The notes under the pieces were generated by a model. The model saw only the letters and a list, made by a program, of their open reading frames with translations. It was not told the origin of the DNA and did no database searches. Shown one piece after another: positions 25,537 to 33,500 of a stretch of DNA of 64,000 bases. The translations under genes and the position numbers were made by a program. The DNA lies in NCBI RefSeq assembly GCF_004799685.1, contig NZ_CP031311.1, forward strand, positions 2,232,001 through 2,296,000, given 5' to 3'. Position 1 is the first letter of the stretch; each line of letters starts with the position of its first letter. The stretch is from Halobellus limi (lineage in GTDB: Archaea; Halobacteriota; Halobacteria; Halobacteriales; Haloferacaceae).

Positions 25537-26687
25537 TTTCGACCCTCCAGGATCGTGGTCGTCACGCAGTTGCCGAACCCGCCGACGTTGCAGGCGAGCG
25601 CCGTCTCGGCCTCGACCTGTCGCGGGCCCGCGTCGCCGACGACCTGCTCGTAGATCTCATAGACCTGCGCCACGCCGGAGGCGCCGAGCGGGTGGCCCTT
25701 CGATTTGAGGCCGCCGGAGGTGTTGATCGGCAGTTCGCCGTCGCGGTCGGTGACGCCCTCCTCGACCGCTTTCCAGCCCTCGCCCTTCTCGAAGAAGCCG
25801 AGGTCTTCGGACTGGAGGAACTCCAGGATCGTGAACATATCGTGGAGCTCCGCGACGTCGACGTCCTCGGGACCGACGTCGGCCATCTCGTAGGCCTGTT
25901 CGGAGGAGTTGACGACGCCGCCCATCGTCGTCGGGTCCGCCCGTTCGTGGACGACGTGGGTATCGGTCGCGCCGCCGATGCCGGAGACGACGGCGTACTC
26001 GTCGGTGTACTCACGGGCGACAGACTCCGGACAGAACATAAGCGCCGCGGATCCGTCGGTGATCGGACAGAAGTCGTACAGTCTGAGGGGGTCGGCGACG
26101 ATCGGCGACTCCAAGACGGTGTCGAGGTCGACCTCCTTTCGGAACTGCGCGTGGGGGTTGTCGACGCCGTTTCTGTGGTTCTTGACCGCGACCTTCCCGA
26201 GCGATTCGCGCGGGGCGTCGTACTTGTCGAGGTAGTGGCGAGCGGTGAGGCCGGCGAACGACGGCAGAGTGAGCCCGTGTTTGTACTCCACCGGATGCGT
26301 CAGCGACGCGATGACGTCCGTCGCCTCGGCGGTGGTCCGGTGGGTCATCTTCTCCCCGCCGACGAGAAGCGTCATCTCCGACGCCCCCGAGGCGACCGAC
26401 TGCCAGGCGGCGTACACGCCCGCGCCGCCCGACGAGGACGTCTGGTCGATCCGGGCGGTGTAGGCGGGGACCGCCGAGAGGTCGTGGGCGAGGGCGTTCG
26501 GGACGCCGGTCTGGCCCTCGAACTCGCCGCTGGCCATGTTCGAGACGTACAGGTGCTCGACCGCGTCGGGCGAGACGCCAGCGTCGTCGAGACAGGCGAT
26601 GCCGGCCTCCGCGAGCAACTCGCGGATCCACTCTTCGCGCTGCCCGAACTGGGTCATCGACGCGCCGATGATCGCTACGCGCTCCAT
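25533..26687 (-). CDS. Thiolase-like protein lacking the nucleophilic cysteine
   Basis: 384 residues of thiolase fold (SCP2-thiolase-like group). The family block that normally carries the acyl-accepting Cys reads ARIDQTSSSGGAG, with Ser84 where Cys is expected. The C-terminal GLKSKGHPLGASG keeps its His and CNVGGFGNC keeps its Cys. It is translationally coupled to the DUF35 gene. Either it uses another chemistry or it is a binding/scaffold subunit. The ATG at 26685-26687 gives the family N-terminus MERVAIIG. Confidence 0.85.
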   Translation of the reverse strand: MERVAIIGASMTQFGQREEWIRELLAEAGIACLDDAGVSPDAVEHLYVSNMASGEFEGQTGVPNALAHDLSAVPAYTARIDQTSSSGGAGVYAAWQSVASGASEMTLLVGGEKMTHRTTAEATDVIASLTHPVEYKHGLTLPSFAGLTARHYLDKYDAPRESLGKVAVKNHRNGVDNPHAQFRKEVDLDTVLESPIVADPLRLYDFCPITDGSAALMFCPESVAREYTDEYAVVSGIGGATDTHVVHERADPTTMGGVVNSSEQAYEMADVGPEDVDVAELHDMFTILEFLQSEDLGFFEKGEGWKAVEEGVTDRDGELPINTSGGLKSKGHPLGASGVAQVYEIYEQVVGDAGPRQVEAETALACNVGGFGNCVTTTILEGRK

Positions 26688-26809
26688 AGGTGACAACGAG
26701 AGTGCGGTGGCTTACCGGTTTCCCTTTTTCGAGCGTCGGACGCGGCGTCCGGGAGACGCGCTCGGCGTCTCTCGAAGCGCTTACACGTTCTCCGCGTCGA
26801 GGGTCCGAT

Positions 26810-27238
26810 ATGAACGTGGATGTGGATTCCGTCGCTCCGAGGCTGGGTGCGATCGCCTGTCTGCTCCTCGCGGGGATCGTGTTCGCGCCGGCGCTCCTGA
26901 TCGCCGTGCCCGGCGCGGGCGTCGCCGACTACTACGCCGCCGGGCCGATCGGGATCTCGATCGTCGGCGTGCTCGCCCTGCTCGACGTCGTCGTCTTCCT
27001 CGCGGCCGCACAGGAGCGGTCCGACCCCGTGACGCTCGCCGGGGTCGCGCTCGTCTCGGCGGTCGCGATGATCCTGTTTTCGCTGCTGTGGGCGCTGTCG
27101 ATCGACCCGACGCTGCTCTTCAGCTTCCCCGCCGAATACGCCTGGATCGAGAACCACCGCTGGGTCGTCGTCACCGGGTCGGCGGTCGTCGCGATCGCGG
27201 CGGGGAGCTTCGCGAGAGCGCAGCTGCCCGGATACTGA
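26810..27238 (+). CDS. Haloarchaeal four-helix membrane protein
   Basis: 142 residues with four hydrophobic segments (about 12-33, 44-66, 75-95 and 115-134) connected by short loops; no charged catalytic motif. I recognise it only as a conserved haloarchaeal protein of unknown function. Its terminal stop codon (TGA at 27236-27238) lies inside the half-copy of the palindromic element, so that element has probably influenced the C-terminus. Confidence 0.7.
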   Translation: MNVDVDSVAPRLGAIACLLLAGIVFAPALLIAVPGAGVADYYAAGPIGISIVGVLALLDVVVFLAAAQERSDPVTLAGVALVSAVAMILFSLLWALSIDPTLLFSFPAEYAWIENHRWVVVTGSAVVAIAAGSFARAQLPGY

Positions 27239-27266
27239 TTACGCTCGTCCCGTACCGCCGAGCGCC
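27233..27266. repeat. Half-copy of the palindromic element (copy D)
   Basis: Reads tactgattacgctc followed by ccgtaccgccgagcgcc, matching the left half of copies A to C, but no right arm follows. The stop codon of the 26810-27238 gene lies within its outer arm. The SRP RNA gene lies about 120 nt downstream. Confidence 0.75.
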
Positions 27267-27364
27267 GCTCGACGTCCGATCTTCGACCCGCACGCGATCC
27301 GCTCTTCGAACCGGGGACCTGCACGGTGTCCGGCGATCGTGGGGGTCACCGAGTCGAAAGCCCC

Positions 27365-27370
27365 TTATGT
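27365..27370 (+). promoter_or_regulatory. TATA-like box of the SRP RNA gene
   Basis: ttatgt lies 20-25 nt before the inferred 5' end of 7S RNA at about 27390. Confidence 0.5.
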
Positions 27371-27389
27371 GGTCCCGGTGTACTCGTAA

Positions 27390-27697
27390 GTGGACTAGGT
27401 CGGGCAGCTAGGCCCTGCTCTCCACCCGCATCTTTGGCCTTCAGCGGGGACCGAACCCGGGCGCGTCCGGTCAGACCGGCGCGGGCCTCGGAAGCCAACG
27501 TAGAAACCTCGTCCTTCGGGGACGGCGGTTCACCGACGCCGGCCGCAGGGTCGGACCGAGGTGATTCGTCGCCGGCACCCCGTCAGGCGCGGAAGCGAGC
27601 AGCGGACCAGCGAACGTTCGTCGCTCGGAGGATCGCGGGGTGGAGGAGGCGACCGAGACTCCCCGTGCCGGAACGCCGGGCAACCCCGCTGTCCACC
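27390..27697 (+). ncRNA. ffs: Archaeal 7S signal recognition particle RNA
   Basis: About 308 nt. The terminal helix is visible as gtggac (27390-27395) and gtccac (27691-27696). The SRP54-binding domain IV is unmistakable near 27583-27605: gtcaggcgcggaagcgagca, with the symmetric GUCAGG / AGCAG loop and a GGAA-type tetraloop. The 5' part (ggtcgggcagctaggccctg) matches the Alu-domain region of haloarchaeal 7S RNA. It scaffolds SRP19 (6905-7186) and SRP54 for co-translational targeting. Ends are inferred from helix 1 and may be off by a few nt. Open frames across it are not genes. Confidence 0.95.
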
Positions 27698-27842
27698 ATT
27701 CATATCGACTTCACCTTCGAGAGCGGCGCCGACGTGTCGGCCGGACGGCCCCCGGTCGAACGTACGTGACCCGGGAACACACCCCTCTGAGCCGCTGGAT
27801 AGTGTCGCTTAATTCCGTCGACGACGGCGGTTCGAACACGCA

Positions 27843-29138
27843 ATGACCGGACGCGCCAGCGGTGCGCTCGGGCTCCTCGGGGACCGCGAGTTCGCCGCGC
27901 TGTCGGGGGTCGCCTTCGCCCGGAGTCAGGCGTACTCGACGATCCTCATCGCGCTGGCGCTGTACGCCGACCAGTTCGGAACGACAGGCGTCGTCGAGGG
28001 GCTGTTCGGCACGGCCTTCGCCGTCGCACAGTTGCTCGTCGTCCTGCCGCTCGGACGGAAGGTGGACACCGGCAACGCCAAGCGCTTCCTGCTCGCGGGG
28101 CTGGCGCTCAACGTCGCGGTCTTCGTCGGGTTCGCGCTCGTCGAGAACTCGATGCACGTGATCCTCATTCGGGTGGTTCAGGGCCTGGGCGCCAGCCTGC
28201 TGTGGGTCACCGGGTCGGCGGTCGTCGGCGAGATCAGCCCCGAAGACGGCAGCGGCCGCTGGCTCGGCGCGTACAACCAGGTCGGGGCCTTCTCCAGTCT
28301 CGCCGGCGACCTCGTCGGGGGGTACCTCCTCTACGCCTACGACTTCGTCTGGGCGTACGCGGCGCTGACGGCGGTCACGGTCCTCGCGTTCGGCCTCGTG
28401 TGGCGACACCTCCGGAACGACCCCGGCGGCCGGAAGGACCCCGACGAAGCGACCGGCGTCGAGACGATCCGGGCGCTCCTGGCCCGGCCGATGGTCCGGT
28501 CGCTCGTGGTCTTCAGGCTCGGGTTCTCGGTCGGCAAGATGGCCGTGATCATCTTCCTCCCGATCTTCGCGCGAACCGAGTTCGGGATCAACGCCTTCGC
28601 GATCGGGTGGATCCTCGCCGGCGGGAAACTGACGAAGTCGATCTTCCAGGGGTATATGGGCGATCTGACCGACCGGATCGGCAAGCGGTACTGGTTCGTC
28701 GTCGCCGGCGCGCTGCTGTACGGGCTGGGAACGGCGCTCATCCCGCTGGCGCTCTTCTTCGAGGGGACGGTCCCGCCGATCCGGTTCGACGCGTTCGGCC
28801 GGACGCAGGTCCTCGGCGGGGCGTTCTTCGCGCTCTTCGCCGCCTACGGAATCCTCGGGATCGCCGACAGCGTCCGTCTCCCCGCGAGTATGGCGCTGTT
28901 CGTCGAAGAGGGCGAACGCCTCGACTCGGTGGCGTCGAGTATGTCGCTCCGTTCGATCGCCTGGAAGGTCGGACAGGTCACCGGTCCCGTCCTCGTCGGG
29001 GTGATAAAAGACGCCGTCTCGACGACGATGGCCTTTCTCACCGCCGCGGCGTTCATCGCCGTCGCCACGGGCGTCTTCGTCGCGACGTACCTACGAACGC
29101 GGGAGGCGCCGGCCGCGACGCCCGCGGTCGGGGATTGA
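27843..29138 (+). CDS. MFS transporter
   Basis: 431-residue major facilitator with about twelve hydrophobic segments. The loop after helix 2 reads GRKVDTGNAKR, the usual MFS G-x-x-x-D-R/K site, and a related GDLTDRIGKR appears after helix 8, showing the internal duplication. Substrate unknown; the family includes drug/multidrug exporters. It follows the SRP RNA gene on the same strand but has its own start and probably its own promoter. Confidence 0.88.
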   Translation: MTGRASGALGLLGDREFAALSGVAFARSQAYSTILIALALYADQFGTTGVVEGLFGTAFAVAQLLVVLPLGRKVDTGNAKRFLLAGLALNVAVFVGFALVENSMHVILIRVVQGLGASLLWVTGSAVVGEISPEDGSGRWLGAYNQVGAFSSLAGDLVGGYLLYAYDFVWAYAALTAVTVLAFGLVWRHLRNDPGGRKDPDEATGVETIRALLARPMVRSLVVFRLGFSVGKMAVIIFLPIFARTEFGINAFAIGWILAGGKLTKSIFQGYMGDLTDRIGKRYWFVVAGALLYGLGTALIPLALFFEGTVPPIRFDAFGRTQVLGGAFFALFAAYGILGIADSVRLPASMALFVEEGERLDSVASSMSLRSIAWKVGQVTGPVLVGVIKDAVSTTMAFLTAAAFIAVATGVFVATYLRTREAPAATPAVGD

Positions 29139-29217
29139 TCGAACAGTACGGGTCGAGGCGGGCGCGATCAAAAACAGTACGTCGGCGGTGTGAGCGTACG
29201 TCCGGGTGTGAGAGCAC

Positions 29218-30414
29218 CTAGTCCGCGGTCGCGTCCGGTCCGTCGGCTCCGTCGTCCGACCCGGAGTCAGTGGACGGACCGCCCTCGAACTCGAACTCCA
29301 ACTCGGTCTCCGCGTCGTCGTGGGCGATCGACACTTCCAGTTCCTCGGCGTCGTCGGGGATCGAGACGACGTACTCGCCGTTCGCGTCGGTGGTCCCGGT
29401 CGGTCCGTCGTCGACCTCGACCGTCGCGTTCTCGACCGCGGAGCCGTTTTCAGTGACCCGGAGCGTCGCGTTCTCGCCGGGTGCGACGTCGTCGACGAAG
29501 GTGGCGTTCAGCGCCGATTCCGTCCGGTCCTCACGGTCGTCGTCGCCTTCGTCGTCACCGTCTCCGTCGTCGTCATCGTCGACCCGGTCGATCTCGACGT
29601 CGGTCCCCGACTCGGAGATGACGGGCTTGAGGATGTACTTCCCGCTCTGGCCCGCCTTTATCGCGGTGATGTCGAAGACGAAGTCGACCGATTCGCCCTC
29701 GCCGACGGTGAACTCCGAGTTCAACTGGAGCTTCCCGCTCGGCAGTTTCACGCGCTGGTCGCTGCCGTCTTTCAACGTCCCGTTCACGTCGGAGACGTAG
29801 ACGAACACCTTCTCGTAGGTCCCGTTCGGGGCGTCGAGCGACGAGAGCCGCGTCGCGTTCGCGCCCTGGAGACGGGTCAGATCGACCGTCCGGTCGTCGA
29901 CCTCGTACTCGACCCACTCGCCATCGTCGCGCTCGTCGGCGTCGTCGGTTTCGTCACTGTCGTCGCGCTCGTCACCGTCATCGGGTTCGTCACTATCGTC
30001 TGCGTCGTCGGCGTCAGCGGACTCCGTTTCTACGGCGTTCGTCGACGTGGCCGTCTCGCTGTCGTTCGTCTCGTCGTCCACTTCGTCGCTGTCGTCCGAC
30101 TCGTCGTCCGCATCCGTCTCGCTGTCGTCCGCGTCGTCGGCGTCCTCGCCGCCATCGTCACCGGCCGGTTTCAGTCCGACCCGGGTGATCGTGACGTTGA
30201 GGTGTTCGAAGTCGCCGATCGCGTTCTGTTCGTCGCTGATGTACAGGTTCACCGTCCCGGTGCTACTATCGGTCCCACCGGTGGGCGACTGCACGTCCGT
30301 GGCCGTCGATCCGTCGTCTGTGCCCCCGTTCGGCGCACCGGAGATTCCGCCGGAACACCCGGCGAGAACCACCAGCGCTGCGACGAGGACGGTCGCGACT
30401 GTCTTTCGGTTCAT
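29218..30414 (-). CDS. DUF4382 lipoprotein with acidic linker and Ig-like tail
   Basis: 398 residues. The N-terminus is a lipoprotein signal with lipobox LAGC (Cys20), so the mature protein is anchored to the outer face of the membrane. The DUF4382 domain is split by a long Asp/Ser/Glu low-complexity insert: it begins at GTVNLYISDEQNAIGDFEH and resumes at YEKVFVYVSDVNGTLKDGSD. A carboxypeptidase-regulatory/Ig-like beta domain closes the protein (VEVDDGPTGTTDANGEYVV). Function unknown. The ATG at 30412-30414 gives the lipoprotein signal. Confidence 0.85.
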   Translation of the reverse strand: MNRKTVATVLVAALVVLAGCSGGISGAPNGGTDDGSTATDVQSPTGGTDSSTGTVNLYISDEQNAIGDFEHLNVTITRVGLKPAGDDGGEDADDADDSETDADDESDDSDEVDDETNDSETATSTNAVETESADADDADDSDEPDDGDERDDSDETDDADERDDGEWVEYEVDDRTVDLTRLQGANATRLSSLDAPNGTYEKVFVYVSDVNGTLKDGSDQRVKLPSGKLQLNSEFTVGEGESVDFVFDITAIKAGQSGKYILKPVISESGTDVEIDRVDDDDDGDGDDEGDDDREDRTESALNATFVDDVAPGENATLRVTENGSAVENATVEVDDGPTGTTDANGEYVVSIPDDAEELEVSIAHDDAETELEFEFEGGPSTDSGSDDGADGPDATAD

Positions 30415-30489
30415 CACGGTCGCCACGAGGGACCGTAGCGGTATTTAAACAGGAGTTCGTGACTCCGGATTCATCCGGATTTAGTCGAG

Positions 30490-31293
30490 TTATCCCCACG
30501 CGCCCAGGCTCGCCTGCAGGTCGCGCGTCGTCGCCTCGGGGGTCGCCTCGTAGCCGACGAGGTCGCGCAGGTCGACGGCGTAGGTGCTACCCGCGTGGTC
30601 GAGCACCAGCAGCCGACCCTTGACGCCGCGGACGGTCCCGGTGGCGATGGTCTCTGCGACCGGTCGGTCCCGTAAGTCGAGTCCGTAGTCGAACTCGTGG
30701 CGGTCGTCCTCGTCGACGTCGAAGTCGTCGAGGAGGGCCCTCCACGCGTCGGTATCGACGTCGCGGTGGAGCCCCACCCGTTTCTTCGGGATCCGGACCC
30801 GGTCCGGAATCTCCGCGGCGATCTCGGCCTCGCGCTCGCGGGCGACGCGGCCGTCGGGGACGACGGCGAGGAGCGCGCCGCGGTCTGCGCCCTGCTCGCG
30901 AAGCCGGGTCTCGAATCGCCACTCCCTCGTGACGCCCACTTTGAACGTGTCGGGCGCGAACGCCGCGAGGTAGACCGCGTGCGGTTCGACGCAGTCCATC
31001 TCGTCTTTGAGACACGTGCCCGTGCACTTCGCACAGACCCACGTCGAGCGGTGCTGCGGGCAGTGCGGCGCGGTCGGATCGGGGCACGAAACGTGTCCCT
31101 CGTCGGTGACCGTCCCGGCGCAGTGGCGGTCGCCGAGCGTGTAGGCGAGTTCGACCCCGGGATCGAGCGGGACGAACTCGACGGCCGCGCCCGCGTCCGT
31201 CTCCGAGGGCGACGACGTGTCGCCGTCGCGGTCGCCGCCCGCCTCGCTCACGTAGAGCCCCGCTTCGCCCGTGTCGTAGCCGACGAACTGCAC
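30490..31293 (-). CDS. DUF2797 protein with zinc-type cysteines
   Basis: 267 residues of the DUF2797 family. The middle has SCPDPTAPHCPQHRSTWVC followed by CAKCTGTCLKDEMDC, a Cys/His cluster that would bind zinc. The next segment HAVYLAAFAPDTFKVGVTRE then RFETRLREQGA resembles a GIY-YIG endonuclease core, but I see the similarity only by eye. GTG start at 31291-31293. Independent gene, biochemical role unknown. Confidence 0.82.
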   Translation of the reverse strand: MQFVGYDTGEAGLYVSEAGGDRDGDTSSPSETDAGAAVEFVPLDPGVELAYTLGDRHCAGTVTDEGHVSCPDPTAPHCPQHRSTWVCAKCTGTCLKDEMDCVEPHAVYLAAFAPDTFKVGVTREWRFETRLREQGADRGALLAVVPDGRVAREREAEIAAEIPDRVRIPKKRVGLHRDVDTDAWRALLDDFDVDEDDRHEFDYGLDLRDRPVAETIATGTVRGVKGRLLVLDHAGSTYAVDLRDLVGYEATPEATTRDLQASLGAWG

Positions 31294-31362
31294 GCTCGCG
31301 GCTACGCGGTACGCGGATAAAAGCCGTGCCGTTCGCCCGCCGACGCGATCGGATCCCGCCCC

Positions 31363-32115
31363 TTAGGCGCCCGTCGCCGTGGCGTTGTACACGACCTCGA
31401 CGTTCGCGACGACGTCGACCGGGCCGCTCTCGACGTCGGTGCCGCCGTCCGCCGCCGGAGTCGCGGTGGCCGCGTACTCGACGGCGCTGGGCCGCGGCGA
31501 CCCGCCGCCGACGCGGACGACGTGAACCCCGGTGACGGTGAGGTTCGCCGCCTCGGCGACGGTCTCGGCCTTCTGTCTGGCGTCGGTCATCGCGGACCGG
31601 CGCGCCCGGTGTTCGAGCCGCTGTCGCCGCTCGGCCGAGAGGGTGAACGAGACGTCGTCGACGCTGGTCGCGCCGTTCCCGACGGCGGTGTCGATCACCG
31701 GACCGACCCGCTCGACGTCCGAGAGCGTGATCTCGAAGTCGTGGGAGGCGCGGTACCGCACCTCGGGCTCCTCGCCGTCCCGCCGCGGCGGCCGGTAGTC
31801 GCGACCGACGTCGTAGTACTCGGTGGCGATCTGTTCGTCCCCGACGCCCAGTTCGGTGAGCGCCGTCCGCATCCGCGAGACGTTCTCGGCGAGTCGCTGG
31901 CGGGCGGTCACCGCGTCCTCGGCGGTCGCGGTGACGCCGACCCGGACGACAGCACGGTTCGGTTCGCCGCTGGCGCTTCCGGCGCCGGAGACCTCGATCG
32001 TGCTGCCCGAGTTCGAGGACGGGGCCTCGGACGCAGCGCCCGAGAGGGTCCCCGAGCAGCCCGCCAGCAGGATCAACGCGATCACGCCGACGGTCGCGAG
32101 CGTTCGTCGTGACAT
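31363..32115 (-). CDS. SIMPL-domain lipoprotein
   Basis: 250 residues. Lipobox LAGC (Cys19) marks a lipoprotein. The rest is a SIMPL (DUF541) domain: STIEVSGAGSASGEPNRAVV at the start of the mature chain, ARQRLAENVSRMRTAL and DARQKAETVAEAANLTVTGV later. SIMPL proteins are periplasmic or surface proteins of uncertain, possibly stress-related, function. Stand-alone gene. Confidence 0.9.
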   Translation of the reverse strand: MSRRTLATVGVIALILLAGCSGTLSGAASEAPSSNSGSTIEVSGAGSASGEPNRAVVRVGVTATAEDAVTARQRLAENVSRMRTALTELGVGDEQIATEYYDVGRDYRPPRRDGEEPEVRYRASHDFEITLSDVERVGPVIDTAVGNGATSVDDVSFTLSAERRQRLEHRARRSAMTDARQKAETVAEAANLTVTGVHVVRVGGGSPRPSAVEYAATATPAADGGTDVESGPVDVVANVEVVYNATATGA

Positions 32116-32248
32116 ATCCCTGCCGTCTCCGGGTTTCGTAAAGTGCTTCGTGATAGCTCAAAGGACCCTTTGAATTTGCTCGCAGTCGGTGGCGACCGGA
32201 CTCGGTCCGACGGGATCCCCGTCGGAACGAACGCGATCGCTTCCGAAG

Positions 32249-32256
32249 CCCCTTAG
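32249..32256 (+). promoter_or_regulatory. TATA-like box of trm56
   Basis: cccttagc lies about 25-32 nt before the ATG at 32281. Confidence 0.4.
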
Positions 32257-32280
32257 CGCCCGCCCCGCCTCGGATCCGGT

Positions 32281-32832
32281 ATGAACGACACGCCAGAGGT
32301 GGCCGTCCTCCGGTACGGCCACCGCCCGGGCCGGGACGACCGGATGACGACGCACGTGGGCCTGACCGCGCGGGCGCTCGGCGCCGACCGGGTGATCTTC
32401 CCCGACAACGCGGGGCAGTCGGAGGAGACCGTCGAGGACATCACGGCGCGGTTCGGCGGCCCCTTCGAGGTGGAACTGACCGAGCGACTGGACGCGACGA
32501 TCCGCGAGTGGGAGGGGTCGGTCGTCCACCTGACGATGTACGGCGAGCGGGTGCAGGACGTGACCGGCGGGATCCGCGAGACGCACCGCGAGGAACCGCT
32601 CCTGATCGTCGTCGGCGGCGAGAAGGTCCCCTTCGAGGTGTACGAGGAGGCCGACTGGAACGTCGGCGTCACGAACCAGCCCCACTCTGAGGTCGCGGGG
32701 CTGGCCGTCTTCCTGGACCGGCTGTTCGACGGCGAGGAACTCGAACGAGAGTGGGCGGACGCCGACCGACGCGTGATCCCGCAGGAGCGCGGAAAGCGGG
32801 TCGTCGACGGCGAGGAACTCGACGAGCCGTGA
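32281..32832 (+). CDS. trm56: tRNA (cytidine(56)-2'-O)-methyltransferase aTrm56
   Basis: 183-residue SPOUT methyltransferase that methylates the ribose of C56 in the T-loop of archaeal tRNA. Family blocks: EVAVLRYGHRPGRDDRMTTH at the N-terminus, an internal EREWADADRRVIPQERGKRV tail and the trefoil-knot SAM site LIVVGGEKVPFEVYE with NQPHSEVAGLAVFLDRL. Length is typical. It is the last gene before a 670-nt gene-free stretch. Confidence 0.92.
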   Translation: MNDTPEVAVLRYGHRPGRDDRMTTHVGLTARALGADRVIFPDNAGQSEETVEDITARFGGPFEVELTERLDATIREWEGSVVHLTMYGERVQDVTGGIRETHREEPLLIVVGGEKVPFEVYEEADWNVGVTNQPHSEVAGLAVFLDRLFDGEELEREWADADRRVIPQERGKRVVDGEELDEP

Positions 32833-33056
32833 CCGGTCGAAGGCCGACGACGAGTCGTGAGCAGTCGAAAGTCGACGCCGACTCGCGAGCGATCGAAGAC
32901 AACGACAGTCCGCGAGCGATCGGACGCGTAATCAGTTACAGACGCGGCTACCTACGTGTGCGACGTCAGAGAGAGCACACGAGAATGGCGGCGTAGACCT
33001 GGACGGGAGACGTTTTCCCCGACCCACACGGCCGTCTGGCTCTGCCACGCCGACTT

Positions 33057-33111
33057 TAGCCGGACTTTCACCGGCGTTTGCCGGAGCGTTAGCCGGGTTC
33101 CCACCGGCGTT
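33057..33111 (+). repeat. 22-bp imperfect direct repeat
   Basis: tagccgg-N6-accggcgtt occurs at 33057-33078 and again at 33090-33111, with identical flanks and six differing central bases. Confidence 0.75.
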
Positions 33112-33176
33112 GTCGACGTGCCGTCGCCGCATTTCACGAAGTCCGCTTGCGCGTACTCCGCTAGTTGGCCTTCCCC

Positions 33177-33198
33177 CTCGACCGCCCGGGCGGTCGAG
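33177..33198. repeat. Perfect 22-bp palindrome
   Basis: The left arm ctcgaccgccc is the exact reverse complement of the right arm gggcggtcgag. It lies in the middle of the gene-free region between trm56 and tfe. Confidence 0.9.
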
Positions 33199-33467
33199 CG
33201 TTCGGGTCGGTGCGGTCCTCCTTCGGAACCGTAACCTCGTCGTCTTCTGACGGACACTTCGGTTGTGGCTCCCAACTCGCTCCGTCTCACCCGCGTCCGG
33301 GCGATCTGAAACGAGTCGTCCAGTGTGTCCCCGCCTTCTCGCGGGAATTGAACCTACGGAGAGAGTAATAATAAATCATTTTGAATATTCCGTGAACGTT
33401 TGCCGCGATACCAACCGACGGCCGCGTCGAGATATTTCGGATCGGACGAACGACCCCGCATCCGCAA

Positions 33468-33476
33468 CTTTAAAAC
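33468..33476 (+). promoter_or_regulatory. TATA-like box of tfe
   Basis: ctttaaaac lies about 25-33 nt before the ATG at 33501. Confidence 0.6.
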
Positions 33477-33500
33477 GACTGAGCGGCGCAACTGAGTACA

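Larger units (their letters stand above)
32833..33500. other. 670-nt gene-free region with palindromes, candidate ncRNA locus
   Basis: No open frame here has the third-position G/C bias of its neighbours. The stretch contains a perfect 22-bp palindrome (33177-33198), a cccgc/gcgggaa hairpin near 33332-33350, a 22-bp imperfect direct repeat (33057-33078 and 33090-33111), a gtgtgc/gcacac hairpin near 32957-32980, and an A/T-rich patch (33366-33400). On the minus strand the patch could be a promoter for a transcript running towards 32950. No RNase P, tRNA or known ncRNA signature was found. Confidence 0.5.

Noticed and set aside
26536-27411. Plus-strand 291-codon frame overlapping the thiolase promoter and membrane gene
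   Set aside because: It mixes intergenic sequence with the wrong frame of the membrane protein gene.
27326-27769. Open frames across the SRP RNA region
   Set aside because: The region folds as 7S RNA with domain IV; the frames have no homology and overlap a structural RNA.
32932-33290. Two short minus-strand frames in the 670-bp gap
   Set aside because: Third-position G/C is low and no domain is recognisable; retained only as part of a candidate ncRNA locus.
32900-33450. RNase P RNA or tRNA on the minus strand
   Set aside because: The conserved RNase P gaggaaagtcc core is missing, and the ggttcaattc segment lacks a tRNA-like stem arrangement.
32833-33500. TnpB/IS605-type remnant
   Set aside because: No zinc-finger or RuvC-like frame is recognisable; only considered as an alternative for the gene-free region.
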